Positions 21,550 through 32,900 of a stretch of 64,000 nt of DNA are shown piece after piece. A program made the translations under genes and the position numbers. Positions within the stretch are counted from its first letter, which is position 1, and the number at the start of each line of letters is the position of its first letter. Below the pieces are notes generated by a model, which was given only the letters and a program-made list of their open reading frames with translations, was not told where the DNA came from and ran no database searches. Origin of the DNA: Stenocarpella maydis. Lineage: Eukaryota > Ascomycota > Sordariomycetes > Diaporthales > Diaporthaceae. Location: NCBI GenBank assembly GCA_002270565.1, contig NQMI01000157.1:37112-101111 (forward strand). The letters run 5' to 3'.

Positions 21550-22587
21550 TTATTGGGCCTTGGAGGAGACGATCTCTGGGTCGTGTCAGCGAGTTCGGAG
21601 GGGCAATGGGTCGGTGGCCGGGTTGCCACGAGGTTCAACGCACTCTCGACATCAGCCACGCTCTGGGCCAGGATCTGCTGCAAGACCTTTGGGCTCTCCA
21701 GCTCCTTCTGAACCTTGGCAATGATGGAGTCGGCCAGCTCCTTCTGCTGGCGCTGCTTGACCTGGCCCTCGTAGCGGACCCAGGAGTCCAGGACGGCCTT
21801 GGCCTCGGCAGCCAGGGCGGTCTTCTGCTCCAGCTCGTAGGCCTCGGCCTCGAGGCGGGCGGTTTCCTATGACGAGGCAGTCAGAGGACGTAGGGCCCGG
21901 GGGGGTCGCTGGCAGGACTGCATACCTTGGAAACCTCGAACAGGCTCTTGGTGATATCGACGACGCCCTCCATCTGCTTGACGTTCTCGATGCGGTCCCT
22001 GACGGCCTGGGTGTGGTCGGAACGGGCGGCATTCAGGATGCCGGCGATTTTCTTGCTCTGGGCCTGGGCCCACTCGCTGTAGGACGGGCCTGCGTACTTG
22101 ATGACGGCGCCCCAGACGCTCAAGAGACAGAAGGCGACGATGGTCTCCTCGTTGACGACGTAGTACTCATTGCTGAGGGCGTAGACGGACAGGCCAGCGG
22201 CGGAGGAGAGGATGGCGGTCTTTGAGATGAGCGAGCTGCCGGGCAGGGCGTCGAGGATGGACTGGGCCTTCTTCTTGGGGTCCTCGGCGGGCACGTTGGA
22301 CGAGTGGCGGGCGCTGGCGGCGGGCGAGATCGAGGCCGAGGCCAGAGCGGGCAGAGCTCGGGGCAGGATGGAAGGCCGCAGACGGGCAGCCCCTGGGAGG
22401 GCGAAGCAAGCACGGCACGCGTCAGTCTCGATTGCAGCAGCACATACATCATGGGCAGCCTCGTCCGCGGCCGGTGGTGGTGGGCCGCGGGTTTGCGGGC
22501 CAATTGAGCAGGCGAGGGGCGGCGAGGGCAGAGACTGTGGAGGGGAGCAGACTCACCGACAGCGGTTCTAGCCAAGCGGGACGCCAT
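21550..22587 (-). CDS. atp4: Mitochondrial F1Fo ATP synthase subunit 4 (subunit b), 248 aa
   Basis: Subunit b forms the peripheral stalk that holds F1 against rotation in the inner mitochondrial membrane. Exons: 22557-22587, 21926-22392, 21644-21866, 21550-21575. They total 747 nt, 249 codons. The N-terminus (MASRLARTAVG, then a run rich in Arg, Ser and Ala) is a typical matrix-targeting presequence. It is followed by SSNVPAEDPKKKAQSILDAL, a hydrophobic hairpin (ILSSAAGLSVYALSNEYYVV and IVAFCLLSVWGAVIKY), and a long charged helix. The last intron (21576-21643, GTGCGT...CAG) is supported because splicing gives the family end VADVEKIVSSKAQ; reading through gives an unrelated tail. The first intron, directly after 31 coding bases, is 164 nt. 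The gene diverges from noc4. Confidence 0.94.
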
Positions 22588-23084
22588 TGTGATGTGGTGG
22601 GAGACGGAGTGGTGTGGGATTTTGACGGTGTTGGGCCTGGTCTGCGCGGATGTGGGTGTGAGGTTGAGACACTTTCTCGCAGGTCCTTTTGCTGTGTCGG
22701 GCGCTGACGGAGCCGCCTCCTCTGCCTCCGAACAGAGGCTTGCCTTGCTAGCAGCTGAAGCTCTGCCCTCTAACACAACCGTGCCCCTGGGGCCACCACG
22801 AGCCGATAGCCCGACCCAGCTACAGTGTTAGCGCTTCTTCGCCATGCTCTTACAAAGTGCCCTGTACTCTCTCCACACTACCTAGGTACGTACCGCTGGG
22901 CAAGCTTATCTAGTCCCCGTATCTACCCATACCGTAAAGCCTTTTTTTGCGGCGACCTTTGAGCGACCAATTGATCCAACACGACTTCTGTCAGCGAACC
23001 GACTCCAATGCCCATATCCTGCGCTCTCTGGCAGAGATTTCATAGCCATCCGGAGGAAGTGCCGCCGGGACTACCTTAGCCACA
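22588..23084. promoter_or_regulatory. Bidirectional promoter between atp4 and noc4
   Basis: The spacer between divergent start codons is 497 bp. It contains pyrimidine/purine-biased tracts but no TATA box or operator that I can name. A respiratory-chain gene and a ribosome-biogenesis gene share it, which would fit growth-linked co-expression; that is inference only. Confidence 0.55.
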
Positions 23085-24815
23085 ATGCCGTCTGCGGTGG
23101 GTGCGCGCAAGGGTCGGCGGGGACCCGAGGGAAAGACGTCGAAGCGCAAGAGACCGCACACAGCCGAGCCGCCAAAGAAACGCCCGCGATCCCATAGCGA
23201 CAGCGAGAGTGCGACCAGCGACCACGGCCACCCCGACAACCACGCCGATGGCGACGACTCCCAAGCCAGGATCCTCCTCCTCGAGACAGAAATCCTCGAG
23301 TCCAAACGGAACTACAACAACATCACCACCTTGCTCCACATCGCCCGAGACCAGCATAGGGACGAGAGCGAGGCTCTGGTCGCCACAGTAGCCCTCTGCA
23401 GGGTTTTTATCAGGCTTCTGGCGGCCGGCAGTCTTCTCAGGAGGAAGAACCTCGCCGAGAAGGATGTAACCCTGGTGCACTGGCTTAGGGACCGTCTGGC
23501 CGAGTACCACGAGGTCCTGCTGTCCTTCCTCGCCAGCGACGACCACGCCCTGACCGCCCTGACCCTGGCCATGCGACTCCTCAAGGCCCACGGGCAGTAC
23601 CCGTACCGGGAGGCCGACGAGCACAGCTTCCCAAAGGTCCTCCTCAGAGATATCGTCGCCGCGCTGTGCTGCCCTGGTGCCGAGCAAGTGCGGAACGACT
23701 ACATCGAGAGGTTTGTCGACGAGTACGATGACATAAGGCTTTATACATTCAAGGCAATACAGGACAAGCTGGCGGGCCGCGGCGCACTGCCGGTTTCTGC
23801 GTCGGGTTCGCACTCGGAACACTCCGCGCTGTTTGAAGCCGTCTTTGGGCTCCTCTCCTCGATCGAGGGCGTCCCTCAGTCCCGCGAGGAGCTTGCCGAC
23901 TTTTACGTTGACCCTCCAAAGAAGCAAAAGGGCCACGAACTCTTCTCGGTCTCAAAGCACAAAAAGGCGGCGCAGGACGCGTGGCTGGCATTGATGGGCT
24001 TAGACATGGCCCGGGACCAGAGGAAACGTCTGCTTGACATCATGTCCACCGTAATTGCGCCTTGGTTCACCAAGCCAGAGCTGCTCATGGACTTCCTCAC
24101 CGATTGCTACGACTCGGGAGGCTCAATGTCACTGCTTGCGCTCTCCGGTGTCTTCTACCTCATCCAGGAGCGGAACCTCGACTACCCAGCGTTTTATGCC
24201 AAGCTTTACTCTTTGCTGGACGCCGACATACTCCACTCAAAGTATCGCTCTCGCTTCTTCCGCCTTCTTGACACATTCCTCGCTTCCTCGCATCTCCCCG
24301 CCGCACTCGTGGCAAGCTTCATCAAACGCGTTGCACGTCTCAGTCTGAACGCACCACCGAGTGCGATAGTGACCATCATCCCATGGATGTACAACCTCTT
24401 CAAGAAGCACCCGACCACCACCTTCATGATGCACCGAGTGCCGCGGACTGAGCATGAGAAGGAAACATTAGCCACACAAGGCATGGATGATCCTTTTGAT
24501 CCCGAAGTGCAGGACCCCATGGAGACGCGCGCCGTAGACAGCTGCATCTGGGAGATCGTGCAGCTCCAGTCGCACTACCACCCCAATGTTGCCACCATCG
24601 CCAAGATCGTCTCGGAGCAGTTCACCAAGCAGTTCTACAATATGGAGGACTTCCTCGACCACTCGTACGCCAGCCTGCTCGAGGCCGAGATGGGCAAGAA
24701 CATCAAGAAAGCCCCGGTGGTGGAGTTTCAGATACCCAAGAGAATATTCCTGCCACACGATGTAGGGTCACAGGCAGAGAATAGCCTTCAGGTGAAGCTC
24801 TGGGGCTTTTCATAG
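23085..24815 (+). CDS. noc4: Nucleolar complex protein Noc4 (Utp19), single exon, 576 aa
   Basis: Noc4 pairs with Nop14 and is needed for maturation and export of the 40S subunit. The protein starts with a lysine/arginine-rich nucleolar-localisation region (residues ~1-40, e.g. KRKRPHTAEPPKKRPR). A long alpha-helical body follows, then the conserved CBF/Mak21-family domain in the C-terminal half: LLDIMSTVIAPWFTKPELLM, then LLALSGVFYLIQERNLDYP, FYAKLYSLLD and SRFFRLLDTFLASSHLPAAL. The length matches fungal Noc4 (about 550 aa). No intron is needed. It is the last gene before the AT-rich desert; its stop lies fewer than 20 bp from the composition change. Confidence 0.94.
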   Translation: MPSAVGARKGRRGPEGKTSKRKRPHTAEPPKKRPRSHSDSESATSDHGHPDNHADGDDSQARILLLETEILESKRNYNNITTLLHIARDQHRDESEALVATVALCRVFIRLLAAGSLLRRKNLAEKDVTLVHWLRDRLAEYHEVLLSFLASDDHALTALTLAMRLLKAHGQYPYREADEHSFPKVLLRDIVAALCCPGAEQVRNDYIERFVDEYDDIRLYTFKAIQDKLAGRGALPVSASGSHSEHSALFEAVFGLLSSIEGVPQSREELADFYVDPPKKQKGHELFSVSKHKKAAQDAWLALMGLDMARDQRKRLLDIMSTVIAPWFTKPELLMDFLTDCYDSGGSMSLLALSGVFYLIQERNLDYPAFYAKLYSLLDADILHSKYRSRFFRLLDTFLASSHLPAALVASFIKRVARLSLNAPPSAIVTIIPWMYNLFKKHPTTTFMMHRVPRTEHEKETLATQGMDDPFDPEVQDPMETRAVDSCIWEIVQLQSHYHPNVATIAKIVSEQFTKQFYNMEDFLDHSYASLLEAEMGKNIKKAPVVEFQIPKRIFLPHDVGSQAENSLQVKLWGFS

Positions 24816-24832
24816 ACCGACTGTATCATAAA

Positions 24833-24838
24833 AATAAA
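24833..24838 (+). terminator. Possible polyadenylation signal (AATAAA) of noc4
   Basis: An AATAAA hexamer lies 18 bp after the noc4 stop, at the very edge of the AT-rich region. Such hexamers are expected by chance in AT-rich DNA, so the assignment rests mainly on position. Confidence 0.35.
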
Positions 24839-25451
24839 ACTACTTAATGGATACCCTCTACATAGAATATTCATACTCTTTAAGTTCCTCCACTAAGCCG
24901 GAACAACAGTAGTTATCCTAATAGAAAAGAAACCGATAGGTATAGATAATAAATAATTAAAGTTATAATAACATAATATATTAAGAAGTAGCATATATTG
25001 GAAAGTAATATACTTTTATTATACTTATTAACTTTAGCTGAAATTAATACCCTCTGTATAATAAATAGTTGATAAAAGTTAATACTAATTAATATTAATT
25101 TCTTTTAATTTTATATTTTTAATTCAATTTAATTCAATTTATTACTATGTAATTAAAACTTATCCAAGTAAACTCTTTTATATTCTTCTTATAAGGTTTT
25201 ATGTTATATTTAATCTTATTAAAGTTATTATATTATTATTTATTTAATATCCTATAAACTAAACTATCATTTTTATTAAGTATTAATATATTAATTATTT
25301 GGTTTTATTATTACTTAAAATTTCTTAATATTATTTAAAACAGTAATTAAATGTTATATTACTTATATATAAATTATTAAAAAGTAATTAATATTGAGAA
25401 ATATTTAGTTTTTAGTTAATTTATTAACTTTAAGTTATTGTAATACTCTTT
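24839..25451. other. AT-rich, RIP-like sequence with no gene
   Basis: The tract is dominated by A/T with many TpA steps and no long open frame on either strand. It looks like the outer edge of a mutated repeat, but nothing identifiable remains. Confidence 0.6.
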
Positions 25452-25895
25452 TGGAATGATCAGAGGGTTTTCGAGTCCGTTAAACCTGAGAAGATCAAGG
25501 GTTTATATTCGGAATATATTATTAAGCGGTTATTAAGCAATATTATTGGTTAATAATGATCACTAGCTGTAAGGCTATCCAATGCTGGGATTGAATACTT
25601 AGATTAATGACTGAAGAGTCTATTCTATAAAAACTATCTACTATAGTGATAACCATATCTCATATATATATTCCAACTCTTCACCCGTCCTTAGTGATGG
25701 ACCATATGGACCGCTCATCAACTTACGCGGTCCAACCTTATAGTCAACTAAACCGCCCGTCAGTCCTATCAGTCCACCCTTATTAGTAAGTCCTTAACCC
25801 TAACCCTAATAAGGTAGCATCACTAATTAGATCAGGAGAGACAACCTTTTTAGAAGCTAGCTCCTAGCCTATAGGGTTGTCTTCTGCAGTAGTCA
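25452..25895 (+). repeat. LTR of the copia-like family (TG...CA, 444 bp), forward copy
   Basis: It begins TGGAATGATCAGAGGG and ends GTAGTCA. The inverted copy at 51,718-52,151 aligns over nearly its full length and lies just upstream of a minus-strand copia gag, which identifies the family. The sequence after the CA is also shared for a few bases (G-Y-Y-GCTAAYG), suggesting that internal sequence followed. No target-site duplication is visible. A CTAACCCTAA-type string near 25,797 is part of this repeat and not a telomere. Confidence 0.72.
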
Positions 25896-26121
25896 GCCGC
25901 TAACGCCGGGTAATTCATAATACTATCTCCCTCCTTATATCCTTTATCCTTAAAGGTGTTCCATAAGTAATTTTCCGTTCGTTGTGTTTTCATTTATACC
26001 TTCCTAATCCATTATATTATCTAGAGTTAGAGATTCCTAGGTTTCTAAGTCGTTCCATTATTCCTAGAAGACTAAATAGAGTGAATCCTTATCTCTCGCT
26101 ATCTTTTCCCATAGTACCATT

Positions 26122-26590
26122 ATGCCAACCTATTTATCTTATAAAGCCGCTAAGACTCCTTATATTACTTCTAAGGAAGATTCCTTACATTATTTTAAGT
26201 ATATTCATTAAAAGCATGGGAACTATAATATATATAAGCTTACGCCTACCTAGATGCAAAGGATCGCTAAGTAGTATAACCTAGCTGAGGCCGTACTAAA
26301 TGAGGCTAAGGAGGAGCTAGAGAAGGTAACCGCAAAGGTGCACTACTTGCACAAACAGCAGCATTTATAGGCTAAGAAGATAATGCATGCTATAAATCAG
26401 GGCATTAATACTATTAATAAGTTAAATCATATAGAAAAGGAGGAGGCTAAGGCAGAACGGGCGCAGATTACCGCGTAATCCGCTAAGGCAGTATAGAGGA
26501 GTTCTATAGAGGAGGCTGGTAGAATAATAATGCAAGAGGCCTAGCTATATTCTAAGGGTAAGGTTAGTATTTTTAATAGAGTTCTTTAAT
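26122..26590 (+). pseudogene. RIP-broken coiled-coil reading frame, likely from a transposon
   Basis: A single forward frame from ATG 26122 reads as a protein (starts MPTYLSYKAAK; contains LNEAKEELEKVTAKV and INTINKLNHIEKEEAKAERA). It is interrupted only by TAG or TAA where CAG or CAA fits. The composition (Glu/Lys/Ala heptads) suggests a coiled coil. I do not recognise the family. It follows an LTR and precedes an opposite-strand chromovirus, so a transposon origin is most likely. Confidence 0.55.
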
Positions 26591-27049
26591 AGGACGTACT
26601 ATGGTCTGATTTTTATAGGAGGTAGTAATAAAAGGGGTGCACCTATAGGTAGCTCATCTAGTGCCTGATTTTATTACTAAGAATAAAATTTATATTAATA
26701 TTATCTGATCCTGTCCATGCTTCTAGTCTACTAGTCATACTATATCGTCCTGATCTTGTTTTTCCTTGCGACTAGTACCCGTTGGAGTTTGAGGTATGGG
26801 GACTAGTATCCATTCAGGTAGGTTTTTTTTTTTTTTTTTTTATAGTAGAGAGTATTAGTTAAAAAGAGTGACTAGTATTAGCGCGTTTTTCTAAGAAGAT
26901 AACTAGTAACTGGTTTTAGTTGTTTTTTATTATAACTAGTCTTCTATGGTTATTTCCCCTATTTCAGCTCTATTACAGACACGGGTTCATTATATAGTTT
27001 CGTTATAACATTAGTCCATTATGGTTCATTATATATAGGGCTCCTGGGC

Positions 27050-29223
27050 CGTATTCCTGGCTCCTAGGGCTATTTTATAGTAGTCCGCGTATAGTACTTT
27101 TTAAGTTCATTATAACAGTAAGTTAAATTTTAAGCCAGTTTCTATATATTCTTACTAGAATTATAGCCTTTGCATTTAATAAGGTATTCCATTATTCCTT
27201 AGTGCTATCTTAAATCTATAATATTTTCTCTCTTATATTCCGTATTATATTCATGAATAGTTTTAATCTATATTTCTAGTTTTGCATTTTCTAGTACTAG
27301 TTCTAAAAGTAAAATATAAAAGTTATTATATTATTTTATTCCTCTAAGTAACAAAAGTTTATAATTAATATCTAATTATTTTTATAAAATTTTAAAGGGG
27401 CTAATTTTCTTATAGTTAAGTTTATTACTAAGTTACTTAATTTTAATATTTTAGTAAAGAAGATAGACCTTATCTCCCTTCTTAAGAATTAGTCCCTTAA
27501 TGCTTTTCTAATTTGCATATTTTATTATTTATTCCTATATAAAAGAAAGTTCTACTTAGATATCTTTTTAAATCTATCTGATTTATATTACTTTTTATTC
27601 TGCTAATTCCGCTAAAGTATTATCCAACAGTAATTTATAATATACCTAAGGTTTATATCCATAAAGTATAAAGAAAGGTAACTATTTAGTTATACTAATA
27701 GTTATACTATTATAAGCAAACTATACTAGTAGTAGTAATTCAACCTAATTATTCTATAATTAGTTAATATAGTATTAAAGGTATTATTCTATAATCTAGT
27801 TAATTCATTCTATTTATCCATCCATTTGCAAATATACTATTATTAAGAGCTCATGCTTTACTCTAAGTTACTTTATTAGTAACTTCTAGAAGTTTAATAT
27901 AAAGAGCTTATCTCTATTTAAGATAATTTTATATAGCATTCTATAACTGCTTATAAGAATTTATAAGAATATATATATAAGTTCTTCTATAATGCTAGCT
28001 TCCTTATATAGTATAAAGTATATATACTTGCTCAATCTACAAACTACTACTAAAATATTATTATATAATACTCCAGTTAAGGGTTCTCATAAGAGCGGTA
28101 GCTTAATAATAAAGTCTAGGCTAATGGATAACCATATAGCTATAAGTACTAGTAGGAGTTTTAACAATCTATATAGTTTATATCTAGAGGCCTTATTTTT
28201 ATTATATAAGTTGTATTTACTAATACTATCTTAAACCTTATTCTTAAGGTTAGGAATTTAATAATTCCGCTAAATCCTTTTGATTATTACTATAATACCT
28301 TAATAGCTATATGCTAGTACTTTATATATTTCTATAATTAACTCATCTTATTCTTTTGAATTAGTAGAGGTTTTTCTAGTTTGGAAGTTAACTCTAATTA
28401 TAGTATTAAGTTCTCAGTTAAGAATGAGGCTTCTATCTTCTTAAATCTTAAATATTATCCATTCCATAGGTAAATCCTTATTCTAATAGTTAGGTCTTCA
28501 ACTAAGCATATCTGCTCTTGTGTTTTTTGCTCCATTTATATAGATAACCTTAATATTAAATTATAATAAGAACTCTATATATCTAACTTATTGCTTATTA
28601 AGAGTCTTGGTTATTATAAAGGTTGTAAGGTTCTTATAATCTATATAAAGTTTAATCTGCTTTTTAGCTTCTATAAGGTAGTATTATTATTCTTGAAATG
28701 TATATACTATTACTATGAATTCCTTATTTAATATAGTATAGCGGGTTTCTAATTCATTAAACTTCTTACTAAAGTTTATAATAATATATATCTTTCCTTA
28801 TTTATCTTTCTAAATAAGTTCTCCGCCTGTAGCATTATTTAAGGCATCTATATAAACTTTAAATTCCTTCTCTAGGTCTGCTTCCTTAAGTATAGGGTCT
28901 TCTATAACTTTATCCTTAAGTATCTGGAAAGCTTATTATTTAGTATCTATCCATCTAAAGGCATGATTTTTCTTAGTAAGGTCTGTTAATAGTTTCATAA
29001 TATTACTATACTATGTGATGGATTATTAATAGAAGTTGGTATATCTAAAGAATGCTCTAACGTTCTTAATATTTATAGGGGTTGGCTATTCTTTAATTAC
29101 TTTAACTTTTCCTTCTTGCATCTTAATTTTCCTTAGTTCAATTATATATCTAAGGTAGTTGACTTTTTATATATACTAGTTGCATTTTTCTAATTCTATT
29201 AGGAGATTAGCGTCTTAAAGTTT
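27050..29223 (-). mobile_element. Ty3/gypsy chromovirus remnant, 3' part (end of RT to integrase and chromodomain)
   Basis: Read on the minus strand, the 3' end around 27,134-27,258 carries a degraded chromodomain (Y-x3-E-N-I-I-D-L-R then GIMEYLIKCKGY with TrpTGG and Gln codons mutated). This identifies a chromodomain-bearing Ty3/gypsy element. The upstream part reads as weak RNase H/integrase with many TAG/TAA stops. The upper end (28,906-29,223) is an early RT segment that is repeated at 29,951-30,268 beyond the LTR-like repeat. RIP has destroyed all frames. A T19 run at 26,823-26,841 lies downstream. Confidence 0.7.
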
Positions 29224-29949
29224 TGTTAAACGGAACCGCTCAGCAGGGCGTTGGTACTCCGTGCAAGGAGTTACCCTAGACTTCGTTATAAGGAGTTACC
29301 CTAGACTTCGTTGTAAGGAGTTACCCTAGACTTTCTAGCAAGGAGTTACCCTAGATGTTAAACGGAACCGCTCAGCAGGGCGTTGGTACTCCGTGCAAGG
29401 AGTTACCCTAGACTTCGTTATAAGGAGTTACCCTAGACTTCTAGTAAGGAGTTACCCTAGACTTCTTGCGAGTCAGGCGATTTTCGCTGAGTACGCCTAG
29501 TGCGTGCGCGACGCAAGATGAGTTTGGTGGCCGTGAGTCGATTATTTTGGCCTGCATTTGCACCTTAATTCAGACCTCTGCATTACCCTTATTTCTTACC
29601 CAAAAAGTATATAACTTAGTGCATTAGATAGCTTGATTTCTGAAGTTTGTATGTACTTAATTTGGGCATTACCAGGGCTATGGTTGGCTGGTGGCTTGGA
29701 ACCAAAGATGGTGTGTTGGAAGGGCGAATTCTCCGGCATTTGCAAATTTGCACCAGAGCCTACCGCAGCGTGCCCAGGGGTGAGACAGGGTCGGAGGGTA
29801 TATAAGGAGGGCTTACAGAAGCCCAACTTAATTCAATACAAAGTTGTCCAGACCACTGTCAATTGTCCGAATTCGCCTCAGGGCACCACACTGCGACCCT
29901 GCCGAAACACACGCTGAACTGAATGCTATTTTATAGCACATATTCATCA
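29224..29949 (+). repeat. LTR-like dispersed repeat, copy 1 (726 bp)
   Basis: It begins TGTTAAACGGAACCGC and ends ATTCATCA, is GC-normal, and differs sharply from the mutated DNA around it. It includes AAGGAGTTACCCTAGACTT units in tandem, GCGAGTCAGGCGATTTTCGC, and a TATA-like GGGTATATAAGGAGGG near 29,798. In this copy the first 133 bp are tandemly duplicated (second start at 29,357). TG...CA ends and a TATA-like core suggest a solo LTR, but no target duplication is visible. Six copies or half copies occur in this window. Confidence 0.75.
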
Positions 29950-29950
29950 G

Positions 29951-32900
29951 AACTTTATTTTTAAGTATCTAAAAAGCTTATTATTTAGTATCTATCTATC
30001 TAAAGATATAATCCTTCTTAGTAAGGTCTATTAGTAGTTTTATAATATTACTATATCTTATAATAAATTATTAATAGAAGTTAGTATATTTAATGAATGC
30101 TCTAATATCCTTAATATTTGTAAGGGTTAGCCATTCCTTAATTACTTTAACTTTTCCTTCTTATATCTTAACTCTTCCTAGTTTAATCATATATCTAAAG
30201 TAGTTAACTTTCTATATATACTAGTTACATTTTTTTAGTTCTACTAGGAGGTTAGCATCCTAAAGCTTTTAAAGAACCTTTTTAATATATTCCTTATATT
30301 CATTAAGGGTTTCTAAGAAGATAAGAATATCATTTAAATAAATAATAATAAAAATATTAAGATACTTACTTAGGACTTAGTTAATTATTTTTTATAATAA
30401 TATAGATACATTAGTTAATCTAAAAGGCATAACCATCATCTTATAATATCTATAGTGTATCCTAAATACCATTTTCTATTCTTCTCCTTCTTTCATTTTA
30501 ATAAGGTTATATCCATACTTTAAGTTAAGTATTATAAACCATTTTGCTTCTTTAAGTTAATCTTATAGTTCCTTAATAAGTAGAAGAAGGTATTAATTTT
30601 TAATTATAATATTATTCAGTTATTAGTAGTTAATACAAAATGATAGCTTGCTATTCTTATTTAATATAAAGAAGATTAGGTATCGTATTAGTAATTATAA
30701 TAGTCTAATAAATCCCTTCTTAAGGTTTTCATTAAGGTATTCTCTAAGTACTTTAAGTTATTCCTTATTAAGTCTATAGATAAGCTTAAATTAAGGTATT
30801 ATTCTAAATTTTAATAGTATCTTATAATTCCATTATATATATTATAGTAACATAGCATTAAGTCATTCCTAAAACACTTTTTTAAATTCATAATAGTCTT
30901 CTGGTATTCATACTAGTCTATTAGTTTTATCTTCTTTTATTCCTTCTTTTAGGTAAAAGAGGTATTATTATATTTCCTATATTATATATTAACTGGTTGT
31001 ATTAGAGTAGCAATCTCCTGATTGGCTTTAGTCCCCCTATAAGGCGCTTAAGTAGCTTAATCCTTGTCTATCTTCCTAGAGTTAGGACTTCTACCTGCTC
31101 TTAGAGGTATCTATAGGTCCATTTGAGTGTATCACCTATTCGCTATCCTTAGTAATATAACTCCTTCCCTTACCGTTAATTGCAACCTTCTTTTAAGGTA
31201 TAGCATTATCCTAATAGATCTAGCTAGTAGTTGAATTAATTTAAGGATTATTCTTCCTTAACTAAGGTATTCCCAAGATCAACTAGTAATTTACCATCTT
31301 AATAATATCAAACAATAGTAATTCCATATAGTCATAAATCTAAACTAGGAGGGGATTAATCTCTATATTAATAATTCCATTGCTATAAGATATATTACTT
31401 CCATCCACTATATTAAGTCCATAGGGTTCCTTTTTCTTATACTATAGTAGGTAGTATCTATTTACTACCTTTAAGGATATGAAATTCCCTTGTGCTCTAC
31501 TATTAATAAGTACTAAGCATATATAGATTTCTAGCTCAACCTAAACTATTAGGTGGCTATAGTTGCTTGCTATTATGCACAAGTACCTTATAGTGTAGTT
31601 GGTTGCTATCTAAGGTTTTATAGATAGCCCTTCTAGTTTTTTAATTATTCATTCATTATTAGGACCTTCTTAATGCTTTTAAGGTTTCGCTTAGTAATGT
31701 CTTATAACTTTTATAGGTTATTAATTAGCTATTATATATTATAATCCTGCTTCTTAAGCATTAAAGATTTAAGCAATAACCCTTACTATCTCATTAGATG
31801 CCATTCTTAAGCCTTATTAAGTATATGCACCTTGCAGATCAGCTTATTATAATCTACCCATCCACTAGAGTTTTATAGGCATTCCAAGGGTATTTAGGAA
31901 TCCAGCCTTATTAGAGCGCATCCTATCCCCTTATATCTCTAATATAGGTGCTAGTTCTTAAAGTTACTATACTTATATATATACTTAATAGCCTTATCTA
32001 GGTATTATTAGGGAAACCGGTTATACTTAGTTTTCTCCCTTATATATTCCTTATATTTATTATATATAAAATACATGCATTCTATATCTCCCAGCCTTCT
32101 GTATTCCTAAGTAGGTTATTTTATAGTTTCTCTAAAAGGTCTTCCTATAATCATAACCGCTATAATATTAGTTCTTAGGGCTAGAAGGGGTACTTATCCT
32201 AGGTAGTCTTATAATTTCTTCCACTATATTTATAGCGCAAATATGGCCTATAGGACGGTTTTTCCTTCCATTCTAGGGTCAATCTGCAGGAGTTCCTCCC
32301 TATTTCCTACCGCTAGAGTTCTTCCCTACTTTCCTAAAGCATTCTTAGGAAACCACCCGGTAGCTTCCTTATTACTATAATGAGTAGTATAGCTATCATT
32401 AAAGCAAGCTATTCAACTAAGCAATACATATATTATCCTAAGCTTCTAGGGATTCTTCATTAGTAGAACAAGCTGCTATCAAGCCTTATCCTTCTAATGT
32501 TTCTCATACTCGAACTTAATACATTATAAGAAGTATAAACTATTATAAAGATCTTCTTCATTAAAGTTATAAAAGTCGCATCCCTTATCCAGGTCCTAAT
32601 CCAGATATACCTAACATTAGTTATACACATTTATTCCACAAATACAGTATTTATTTATAAGTTCCCATTACAGTTTGGACCTAGGTGGTCCTCATGCCTT
32701 GCATATAACCACATTAGTCTAACAGGTAACTTCATTAGCTTATCAGGTTCCTTTAGGTACTAACTTCCAATCTTTATTTTTCTTTAAAGTCCTATATTTT
32801 AAAGCAAAATATCTTATCTTATTATAATTATAGCACTTAATACTTTTCTTATCCTTACATTAAGCAGCATCCAGTTTTATAGGGCCTATATACTATTCCT

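Noticed and set aside
25795..25812. CTTAACCCTAACCCTAA string resembling an interstitial telomere
   Set aside because: It lies inside the copia-like LTR, and the inverted LTR copy at 51,718-52,151 has the related CTCTAACCCTAATAAGG at the same place. It is repeat sequence, with only about two and a half units.
29633..29917. 94-codon frame in LTR-like copy 1 (MVCWKGEFSGICKF...), also open in copy 2
   Set aside because: It overlaps an equally long reverse-strand frame, and the copies are near-identical, so conservation shows recent copying, not selection. It also spans the TATA-like core.
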